Source: Pseudozyma flocculosa PF-1
Taxonomy: Eukaryota; Basidiomycota; Ustilaginomycetes; Ustilaginales; Ustilaginaceae
NCBI RefSeq assembly: GCF_000417875.1
Contig: NW_006920871.1
Coordinates: 169,658-210,551 of the forward strand
Direction: 5' to 3'
Length of the DNA: 40,894 bases
The notes beneath the pieces are model-generated. The model worked only from the letters and a program-made list of their open reading frames with translations. It was not told the origin of the DNA and did not search any database. How positions within the stretch are numbered: position 1 is the first letter of the stretch; each line of letters starts with the position of its first letter. Below, in pieces: positions 19,695-28,350 of this stretch. A program made the position numbers and the translations under genes.

Positions 19695-21216
19695 TCAGCC
19701 GATCTGGAGTCCGAGCATATCGTACACATGTCGTAGCCTCTCTTGCAGGCGTGGAAGGATGCTCTCGCGCGCGGCGACCTCTTCCGGCGTCTCCCTGCGC
19801 ACCGGCTCGGGCTCGCGACCCGTGGCTTCGGCGGCGTGGGACGCTTCGTGTTCGAGCGCGTCGTAGTCCGGTGGAGCAAGCTGCGAGAGGCCGGTTCGCT
19901 CAACGTCGTGCCGAAGCGCCTGTAGCAGCTCTTGAGCGGCAGGCAGGGCGTCACTCTGGAGGAAGGCGAACGCAAGCTTGTTGCGCGAGGCGTCTGCACG
20001 AGCCCGGCCAACCGCCCCGCCCCGGGCCCTCGCTCTCCCCCGACGTGTCCCAGCCCTGGCCGCTCGACCAGATGCAGCCGACGGCGAGGCCGCTCTACTG
20101 CCATTGAGGCCGTCGTCGTCGCCGTCGTCGTGTTCTGCGTCCGCGTCCGCGCCGCCTCCGTCCTCCTGATCGCCACTGCCGCCACTGCCGCCGCCGGTAC
20201 CCATGCGGATGATGGTCGAGAGAACATCGATCTGGCCTCGGAGCTGTCCGAGGGCGCGGCCGATGGGAGCACCTACCTCGCTGAAGCCGTGGTCGAAGCC
20301 TGCCTGGAGCGTGCTGAGCTTGCCCGCCGTGATGCCCTCCCGGTAGCCGATCTGCAGGGTCGAAAAGAGGTTTATGAGCGGCCGTCAGCGGGCTGCCCTC
20401 CCGAGCTGCAACATTGCCGCGGCGTGCTCGCAGAGGCCCGGACAGCGACACACTCACGTCGTGAAATTGCGACTCGACCTTGGCGGCATCCCTCTCGCCC
20501 ATGCTCTTCCCGGCGCCCGACTGGAGCCGAGCCGCTGCAGAGGTGGAGGGCGCCTCGTTGTCGTCGGACATGAGCCAGTCATCGTCGCCATCGGTAGCGG
20601 CGGCGGCGCCACCCGAGGCGTTGCCGTTGGTATCGGAGCCGGAGGCGGCAGCCGCGTTCGACGGCCGCCTCATGCTGCCAGAGCGGCTGGTCCTGCCCAC
20701 CGAACGAGGGGAAAAGTAGGAGCCGCCATCGCCGCCTGCGCTCGACAGGGACGGGGAAGCGGTCTGTTCGGCATGTGCGCCCGAGATCGGCGGGGAGGAG
20801 ATGTAGCTGAGGCTCATGCGCTTTCCGCGGCGGGGCGTCACTGGGCTGCTGGCGCTGGTGACGGACTGGCTCTCAAGGGAGAGGGGCTTGCGACCGACGA
20901 GGGATGCGGTGCGAGAGTGGGTGGTGGTGCTGGGTCCGGCCCCGGCCCCGGCCGCGGCCCCGACGCTGGTGGTGGCATCGCCGCTTGATGCCGTTGAGGG
21001 AAAGGGCTGCGAGGACAACGAAGGTGCGGTGGCCGTTGTCGGTGAGGCGGTGGCTGCGTTTGCGAGGACACTCTTTCGGCGGTTGCGAGGTTCGTAGGTG
21101 GGGTAGGAAGGGGTTGCGGTGTTGCGGGAGTAGGTCGAGTCTGTGCTGGAAGACGACGACAGGGACGCCTGTGCCGACGCCGAGGCGGGTGCTGATGGTC
21201 GGTTCGAAGAGTCCAT
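19695..21216 (-). CDS. YAE1: Yae1 (deca-GX3 domain) with a long Ser-rich N-terminal extension
   Basis: Two exons, 21216-20458 and 20351-19695, with a 106-nt phase-0 intron (GTGAGT/CTGCAG), encode 471 residues. The Yae1 signature straddles the intron: ESQFHD then IGYREGITAGKLSTLQAGFD and HGFSEVGAPIGRALGQLRG, with the regular Gly spacing of the deca-GX3 helices. Known: Yae1 with Lto1 is an adaptor that hands the cytosolic iron-sulphur machinery its client Rli1/ABCE1, needed for ribosome recycling. The first 235 residues are Ser/Thr/Ala-rich and probably disordered, much longer than in yeast (141 residues in total). They end in DDDWLMSDDNE, a conserved lead-in to the domain. The C-terminal 120 residues include an FLQSDALPAAQELLQALRHD helix. 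The ATG at 21216 (MDSSNRPSAPAS) is the first in frame. Confidence 0.9.
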
Positions 21217-21883
21217 GGCAGGGGGTTGCAGGAGCAGGTCAAGAGCAGGCAAGGGCTATGTCGAGAGCGCAAGGCGCCAAGGTAGGGCAAAGAGCCAGCT
21301 CTCTGCGCGGCCAGGTCGAGTCGAGTCGTGGGGGTGGTGGGCAAAGTTGTGACCAGCGCTGAGCTCGAGAAGCAGACGGAAAGGCGGCGGCAAAGGTGCG
21401 AGGAAAGGGTGCTGCAGGTACGGGCAACCGCGCACCTGGCAGCCAAGCAACCAAGAAGACGAGGGCGCGTGGCTCAGGCCCGCCAGGCTGGCCTGGCCAG
21501 GTGGAGAGGGTGGCGGCGGTGCCTGCTCAGGACAATTTAGGGCTCACTCGCCTGCCTGCCTGCCTGCCTGCCCGCCTGCCCTCTTCTATCGTCCGAGTGA
21601 CGGCGATGCCCGCACGGCCGGGCGTGATCGAGTCGAGGCGCCGTTCTGGTCCGCTGCCCTCGGCCTCTTGGCCAGGCCCTGCCCCGCTCCGCTTGCCCGC
21701 CAAGAAGGTCGGGCGAGAGAGGGCCCTCTCAGTCCACCTTTGCTCGCCCGCCCGCTCGCCGCTCGGCCTGGTCCATCGCCCGGGAAGCTCCATCGTCACG
21801 CCCGTATCGCACCTTGCCTGCCTCCACACCATCACCCCAACTACCGCCCACCACCTACACCTTCCACACGCACCTCTTTCAAG
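21217..21883. other. Divergent promoter region between YAE1 and ATP19
   Basis: A 667-base spacer between opposed start codons. It contains a CCTG tetranucleotide tract (21551-21580) and, just before the ATP19 ATG, a CA/CC-rich leader. No defined promoter element is visible. Confidence 0.5.
21551..21580. repeat. CCTG tetranucleotide tract
   Basis: About seven units of CCTG with one CCCG variant, upstream of ATP19. Confidence 0.85.
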
Positions 21884-22564
21884 ATGTCGTACACCATCGC
21901 CGGTTCGTCATCATCTCGTCCCCTCTCGCCATCGATCAAGAGTAGCAACCGAGCTCCATACTGACCCTCCCCTCCCTCTCCCCGTTGCACTCTCATCACT
22001 TCTCGACACCCTTTGCGTCTGTTGCACTGGCACAGGCACCAAGATCCTCAACGAGTACCTCGTCCTCGGCGTCCTCGGCACCTACGCCGCCATCGGCTAC
22101 TCCAAGATGGCCGGCGGAAGCAGCCAGCCCAGCCCCGCCGGCGGCGCCTCGCCCGACTCCAAGAAGGCCGCTGCCCCCGAGCCCCCGATCAACGCCAGCA
22201 GCTCGTGAGTTGCCCTCCCCGGCCTTTCTCTCCCCGGCCCCTCTCCCGGCTCAACCTGGACGAAGAGTTCAAACGGAAGAGACGCCCGCATCGGTGTTGG
22301 CGGAAAGGTGTCTGCTTGGCTGGCGCCGACTACTGCCTTTGCACATTGGCGTCTCCCCACGCTGGCAGTGGTCCGGCCACCGCCCATTGCCCTCAGCAAG
22401 CCAGACAATCCACGATGCGGGCCTAGAAACGAGAGGCTGACTGGTCCCTTCCTCCCTTTTCCCTTCTCCCTCGACGCATTCTGCCCCCGGTTCGCAGCGA
22501 CGAGGAGGCCTTCATCAAGCAGTTCCTCGCCGAGGCCGAGGGAAACGGTGACCGTCTCGTCTAG
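21884..22564 (+). CDS. ATP19: Mitochondrial F1Fo ATP synthase subunit k
   Basis: Three exons: 21884-21902, 22036-22204 and 22498-22564, encoding 84 residues. The assembled start MSYTIAGTKILNEYLVLGVL and the tail PEPPINASSSDEEAFIKQFL match fungal subunit k, whose N-terminal MSYTI and C-terminal ASSxDEExFIKxFL are its best-conserved parts. A single membrane span covers LNEYLVLGVLGTYAAIGY (residues 10-28). Known: subunit k lies in the inner membrane with subunits e and g and stabilises ATP synthase dimers, which shape cristae. Exon 1 codes for only six residues and the donor is GTTCGT, less canonical than its neighbours. The second intron, 293 nt, is the longest in the window. Context: convergent with the NADH dehydrogenase gene. 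Confidence 0.9.
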
Positions 22565-22871
22565 GCTTCGTCGTCCAAACCTTGCATGCCGAAAACTGTA
22601 GCCACCACAACGCCCGCCGCCACGCACCACGGCGGCGTGGGCGGAAATTAGACGACTTCTGACTGCCCCGACACTCGCGCGCCGACACGGCCAGAGGTCT
22701 GCTGCCCGCTCGCCCCTCTTTTCGACGAGGATGCCAAAGGCGATCACATCGCGGCAGGGAGCCGGCTACCACGTCTCGCCCTCATCTCGTGATATCGCAA
22801 AAGTCCTTTGTGCGGGCATCGGTACGGCAGTTTTGCCTCTCTTCCCATACAGTGTCGGGCCTATCTGCGCA
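22565..22871. other. Convergent 3' spacer between ATP19 and the NADH dehydrogenase gene
   Basis: 307 bases between two stop codons. Nothing gene-like is seen. Confidence 0.65.
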
Positions 22872-25759
22872 TCAGATCCTCGAGAGATCGCGGCCCCAGA
22901 TCTGTCGCCGGATCGGAGCGGAGCAGAAGGGAGAGGGAGAGGCAAGTCGAAGAGTCAGACTCGGCCTGGGCTTTCGTGAGCATGTGGCCGGTCACCGCAG
23001 ACGAGGATCGGCTACTCACGCCGCGCTTGATGTAGTCGGCCATCAGCAGCGCACGAGTGCGCATCGAGACGGACTCGGACAGGTACACGGACCGCCAGGC
23101 GTACATGGCTGTAGCAGGACGGCAGCGAGGCGCACAAGAGTCAGCCGACGAGCCTTCGAAGAGTGGCCAACGTGATGGGCCGCAGTCTCTACTCACCGAC
23201 CAGTCCGCCCGCCCATGCTCCGAAGCTGCCGGGAAGGGGCAGGTCAAAGGCTGCCGCGTTGCCGATGTCTGCGCAGAGAAAAGAAGGTGGAGCTTTTCGT
23301 CAGCATCGCGCAGCCGCCAGTCGCACGCTGCACCCCTGTGTACACTCCGCATGCCGCACTCACATGCCAGGCTGCCGAGCGCGCGGTAGGTGAAGGGCTT
23401 GTACACGGCGTCGTCGATGTCGAAGACGTCCTCGGCCGAGTGCGGGTTGATGTCCTGGCCGGCGTCGCGGCGCTTGGCCAGCTTGTTGAGCTTGCGGCCC
23501 AGGTACTTGCCCTGCTGCGAGGCCACCTGCGCCGTGGCCGGCAGCGCCGTCATCTTGTTGCCCGTCTCCATAAACAGCGTCGCCACCTCGTTGAGGTTGA
23601 GCGTGCCGTCGGCATCGACGTCGTACCGGTCAAACATGTCCCGAAGCTTGAGGAAGTGCTTCGAGGCCAGCGGGAACTGCAGCGAGAGGGCGTCGAAGAC
23701 AGGTGACGGGACAAGTGGAAAGGGGCCCCGGTGTCAGCACTCTGGCTCGCGTGTCACGGTGCACGGCGCACGTCGCCCACCGCCGCAGCAATGGCCGTGG
23801 CCGCTCCTCGCTCGCTCGCTCGCTCACCTTGCGGCCCACTTCGCCGGCCAGCTGCTCAAACTCGCGGAACGACAGGCGTCCGTCCTTGTCCTGGTCGAAC
23901 CTGTCGACCCACTCGTAGAGGTAGTCGATCAGGCGCGTGTCGATGGTGCTGGCGTCGCCGAGCGCATAGATGCTGCCAAGCGGCGCGCCCTTGACGCGCA
24001 GGTGGCTGTCGATCTGGAGCGCCTTGAGGTGGCTCTGATTGGGCAGCAGCTGCGTCACGCGCTTGGTAAAGGGGCTCATGGCGATGCCCGTGCTCCACAG
24101 CGTGAAGCCCGAGGGCACCTCGTGCTCCTCGACCTTGCCCGTCGCCTTGTCGCGCGTCGTGTAGATGACCTTGTCCGGCTTGACCTCCTTGACGCGGGCA
24201 TTGACAATGACGTCGACATTGTCGCGCGCAAACTTGTCCTCGGCGTAGCGCGAGATGGCCTCGGAGTACGTGTTGAGGATGTGCTCGCGCGACTGGATCA
24301 GGTGGACCGAGGCGTCGGCGCGGAGGATCTTGGGGTAATAGGTGAGAACGTCCTCGTTCATCATGTCGTAGATTTCGGCGGCGGTCTCGACGCCCGTGGG
24401 CCCGCCTCCGCAGATGACAAAGCTGAGCAGCCGCTTGCGCTCCTCGGGCGTCGTCGTCGGCAGCGAGGCCACCTCGAGGTTGTCTGTGGGCGCGGGCAGG
24501 GGAGGTCAGAAAACGGAGGCGAGAGACGGGTCAGCAGACCGTAATCGCGGTCAAGGTGAGGCAAAGTGGAGCGAGGCGAGGCGGGGCGATGGTGGACCCG
24601 GGGTTGGATCGCTCGTCGTAACGGGCAAACTGCGGCGGCTCACCGAGGATGTGCGAGCGGATCTTGCGCGAGTCCTGCACCGTCTTGAGGTGGAAGCAGT
24701 TCTCGAGCCCGGGCACGCCGTGCGTGTTGGTGACGCTGCCGACGGCGATGACGAGGCGGTCATAGGGAATGTAGATGCTCTTGTTGACGGTCTCGGCCTT
24801 TTCCCGGATCTTGCCGGCGCCCGCCGTCTTGATGCCGAGGGCGGCTTGGTCGCCGTCCCAATCATCTCCGCTGATGACGCTGACCTCGAGCAGGCGCTGC
24901 GAGCCGCCGGCCGACTCGGGCAGCGCGTCGCCCATGACCACGTCGGTGGCGCAGCCCTGGATATAGTGGCCGTGGACGCTCGCCAGCAGCTTGCGCAGCG
25001 GCTCGATGAGCGATCGCGGCTCGACGGTGCCTACGGTCGCCGAGGGCAGCAGCGGTGTGCTGCAGCGTGGCAGGCGTGCGCCAAAGGATCCAGCGGAGCA
25101 GGACTGGTCAGAGAGAGAGAGAGAGCCATGCAGCGGGGACGCCGAGGACCGCGACGTGCTCACAAGAGGTTGAAGTTGGTGGGCGAGACGAGGGTGACAT
25201 TGTAGCGGTCCGGGTCGAGGCTCTGGAGGAGGGCGACGGCGGCCCAGCCGCCTCCGACGATGACGAGGCGCTCCTTTTTGGCGAGCTCTTTTGACTTTTC
25301 GTCCTGCTCGTCTTCGGTGTAGCTCGAGAGGATGGGGAGGTTCTTGGGTCCGCCCGTCTCTGGCTGGAGGGCGCGCGGTGCGAGGGGGATCTTGCCGACG
25401 TGACTGTCCTTGTAGGTGAGCGCGTCGTGTGCGAGGATGATGGCGGTGGTGGCAAAGAGGCCGAAGCCGATGGAGGCGACGGTGTAGGCGCCGTAGCGGA
25501 GCATCTTGCCGACGAAGCCGAGCTTGTCCTTGGATGGCGGCTTCTGGTTGGCGGCCTCGTTCAAGGGCGTCGCGGCGCTGCGGCGCACGGCCGACGAGGA
25601 GAGGTGGCGCGCCAGCGATGGGTTGGACTTGGCGATCGACGAGGACGAGGGTAATCTAGCCGTGCGCAGGAGCGACGAGGCGTGGAGGTTGAGGGCGGTG
25701 GGCCTGGATGCCCTTGCCGCAGCGGCAGCCGGCCTGGTGACGGCGAGGTATCGTTGCAT
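22872..25759 (-). CDS. NDE1: Alternative (type II) NADH dehydrogenase with EF-hands, mitochondrial
   Basis: Seven exons: 25759-25164, 25059-24644, 24483-23828, 23676-23364, 23268-23197, 23108-23020 and 22901-22872, giving 723 residues. The enzyme oxidises NADH and reduces ubiquinone without pumping protons, on the inner mitochondrial membrane. Residues 1-60 are a Ser/Arg/Ala presequence and 89-110 a membrane segment. The FAD site VIVGGGWAAV is at 166-175 and the NADH site VICGGGPTGVE at 360-370. FTPLLPSATVGTVEPRS and YALGDAS are family hallmarks. Between the core and the C-terminal membrane-binding region are two EF-hand loops, DQDKDGRLSFRE (534-545) and DVDADGTLNLNE (575-586), marking the Ca-responsive NDE/NDB class. 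The tail ends YIKRGIWGRDLSRI, as in other fungi. An in-frame ATG at 25942 would add 61 residues of repeat-like sequence; the start at 25759 is preferred because it gives a clean presequence. Confidence 0.93.
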
Positions 25760-26806
25760 GGCCGCGCGAGCTGTCGTGGTGGGGTTCAGCGACAAGGAGA
25801 GTCCAAAGACAGGAAGCCAAAGCTGGGCGGTGGTGATGGTGATGGCGATGGTGGTGGTGGTGGTGGTGGTGGTGATGACGGAGAGGGCTTCAGCAAGACA
25901 CGACGCTGGCGACTGACGGGCTCGACGAGGACCACGAGGCATGGCGAGGCGAGGCGATCCAGGCAGGGTTCAGCGGCCAGGCAGCATCGAAGCAAGCCGA
26001 GCCAAGCTGACCGGCGGCAAGCCTGCCTGCGCTGCTTGCTGCCTCGAAGAAGCAAGCAACAAGCAAACAGCAAGGGACGGCCTGCTTGCCACGGCTTCCA
26101 GGCCGAGCGCACCGAAGCCAACCAGCCTCGCTGCCGGGCCGCCTGCACCACTCGTCATCGAGCGTCAATTTCCAGGCAGCCTGGCAGGCACGTACGCACG
26201 CACGGCCCAGCTGTCCCGGCCTGGCCTGCTGGCTGGCTGGCTGTCTGGCAAGTCAGCGGCTGAGTGGGGTGTGGACCCTGGCTGGCTGGCTGGCTGGCTG
26301 GCTTGGTTCGGAATTGCCAGGCCGAGTTCTGCCCGGCTGGCCGAGTCTGGCTGGCTGGCTTGACTTGCGCCGGATCCGCTTTTGGGAGGGTGCCACGTTG
26401 GACCTGGCCTTTTTCGGCATTCGGGCCAGCCCAGCAGGCAAGCCAAGGCTGTGCGCAGGCAGGCAGACCTGCCAGCCTCTGCGAAACGCCAACGCGCGCC
26501 CTCGACTCGGTCTGGACGCCGAGGGTCAGGCCTGGCCTGGCCTAGCCTGGCCAGCCAGGTCAAGCCAGCCGGACGGCCAGCAGCGCCCGCCCAACCAACA
26601 GCCGCGAGGGCAGAAGAAAGCGCAAAGCACGCTGCTTGCTCGTGCCGCTGTCGCCGCCGCTGCGCCTTTGTTGGCTCTCGCGCCACCACCACCACCACCT
26701 CCTCATCCTCGTATCACCACCACCGCCGTCGCCATCCCCCTTCTCCTCATTCTCTTGCACGCAGGCTCCTCTCCCGCTCTCTCCGTCCCCCTCCCTGTCT
26801 GCCAAG
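25760..26806. other. Divergent promoter region between NDE1 and RER1
   Basis: 1047 bases between opposed starts. The NDE1 leader carries a CCA/CAC repeat (minus strand of 25848-25875). The middle is full of GGCT, GGCA and CCTGGCC units, including the GGCT array at 26280-26304. The RER1 leader is CT- and CAC-rich. No conserved protein frame is present. Confidence 0.5.
26280..26304. repeat. GGCT tetranucleotide tract
   Basis: Six GGCT units in the NDE1-RER1 spacer; shorter runs of the same unit occur at 26228-26242 and 26348-26361. Confidence 0.8.
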
Positions 26807-27850
26807 ATGATGCGAGCCGACAACCCGGACGAGTCGCTCGGCGACGGTCCGCCGGCGCTCCAGCAGTTTGTCGCCCAAACCAACCGCCTCCAGCAGCGCT
26901 ACCAGGCCTTCCTCGACAGCACCACCCCGCACACCGCCTACCGCTGGTCTGCCACCGTCGGCCTCCTCTTCCTCTTTGTCCTCCGCATCGTCCTCAGCCA
27001 GGGATGGTACATTGGTGCGTCGTCAGCCGGTAGCCGCGCTCGCACCCCCTTCCGCCGCAATCGCACTGAACTCTCCACCCATCCTCCTTCTCCCTCTCAT
27101 CTCCTCTCCTCTCCCCACGCCACCGCACAGTCTGCTATGCCCTCTTCATCTACCTCCTCAACCTCTTCCTCGCGTTCCTCACGCCCAAGTTCGACCCGTC
27201 GCTCGAGGCCGACCTGGCCGAGCAGGACGTCGAGGAGGGCGAGCCGGGCCTCCCCACCTCGGCATCCGGGAAATCCTACGGCGGCTCCAGCGGTAGCGCC
27301 GGCGGCGGCCTCATGAGCGGCGTCTTTGGCAGCAGCATCAACACCCAGTCGTCCGACGACGAGTTCCGCCCGTTTATCCGGAGATTGCCAGAGTTCAAGG
27401 TGCGTTTGACGCGCTGCGGTCCCCGTCGTGCGGCTTCGTCGCCGTAGCCGTCGCCGTCGCCACCGCCGTCTCGTGCTGACCCGTCTATCTTTGCTTCGCT
27501 CTTGGCGTTGCTCTCGTCTTGTTCCTCGTCGGCAGTTCTGGCTCTCGGCGACGCAGGCGATCCTCATCTCGCTCTTCTGCACCACGTCCGAGGCCTTCGA
27601 CATCCCCGTCTTCTGGCCCATCCTCGTCATGTACTTCTGCATCCTCTTTGCCATCACCATGCGAAGGCAGATCAAGTGAGTACGGCCTCGCACCGCCCCG
27701 ACCGCACTCTCGGCTGGTCCGGTTGCTGACTGCGATCCCACCTGCTACCTACCACGGCACCGCCCTTCCCGCCCGCTCGACAGGCACATGATCCAGCACC
27801 GATACGTGCCCTTTGACCTGGGCAGGAAGGCGACATACGGACGCAAGTGA
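26807..27850 (+). CDS. RER1: Rer1, ER retrieval receptor
   Basis: Four exons: 26807-27014, 27131-27399, 27536-27675 and 27784-27850, encoding 227 residues. Rer1 is a cis-Golgi membrane protein that returns escaped ER membrane proteins through COPI vesicles. The family sequence is clear: QRYQAFLDSTTPHTAYRW, first hairpin LLFLFVLRIVLSQGWYIV / CYALFIYLLNLFLAFLTPKF, then EFRPFIRRLPEFKFW, second hairpin around SEAFDIPVFWPILVMYF and CILFAITMRRQIKHMI. The tail RYVPFDLGRKATYGRK keeps the Lys-containing C-terminus. Compared with yeast (188 residues), the extra length is a Gly/Ser-rich insert of about 35 residues in the cytosolic loop before EFRPFIRRLPEFK. Two adjacent ATGs (26807 and 26810) could serve as start. 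It is convergent with REX3. Confidence 0.95.
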
Positions 27851-28139
27851 GGAAGACACGGAGTCGCATCACGTCTGCTATGCGCGCGCGCGCGCTGGGA
27901 TGCCGGCGCCTCGATTGCAAATGGACCAGCCCCTGGTACTGTGGAAGCGCCCCAGCAGCCTCGCGGCGTCGTTGTAAATACTGCCAACAGTCGAATCGGG
28001 CCGTCCCTCGATCCCCGCGGGTGGGGAGGCGAGTTCGTCGCTTGCTTCGGTATAGAGATCAGAGATCCGGTTGCCCTTCGTCCGAGTCGGTTGTGGGGAT
28101 GCTGCGGCGTCGCCTCCGATTCTGTCGTGATCCCCGCTT

Positions 28140-28202
<63 letters not shown>

Positions 28203-28350
28203 GGCGCGTGCGCGCGCGAGGGAGAGGGAAGAGGCTGCCTGGTGGTTCCAGCATGTACGATGTCGCTGGGCTGATGGACTTGGTATCTTGCGTCGGTGTC
28301 CGTGAAGCGTCGGCGCTCGGGTGCGTCGCTTGGCTAGGCCCAACCCGGCG
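27851..28350. other. Convergent 3' region between RER1 and REX3, holding a CTG repeat
   Basis: 500 bases between two stop codons. The main content is the pure CTG tract at 28141-28201. The open frames across it are poly-Leu or poly-Ala products of the repeat. Confidence 0.65.
28141..28201. repeat. (CTG)20 trinucleotide tract, noncoding
   Basis: Sixty-one bases of uninterrupted GCT units. It lies outside both neighbouring coding regions, 290 bases after the RER1 stop and 150 bases after the REX3 stop, so it may be transcribed as CUG in the RER1 3' end or as CAG in the REX3 3' end. Confidence 0.95.

Noticed and set aside
23390..24544. 384-codon plus-strand open frame
   Set aside because: Antisense shadow of the NADH dehydrogenase exons; it runs across their introns.
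25760..25942. Upstream in-frame ATG at 25942 as the NDE1 start
   Set aside because: It would prepend 61 residues derived from a CCA/CAC repeat ahead of a clean mitochondrial presequence; kept only as an alternative.
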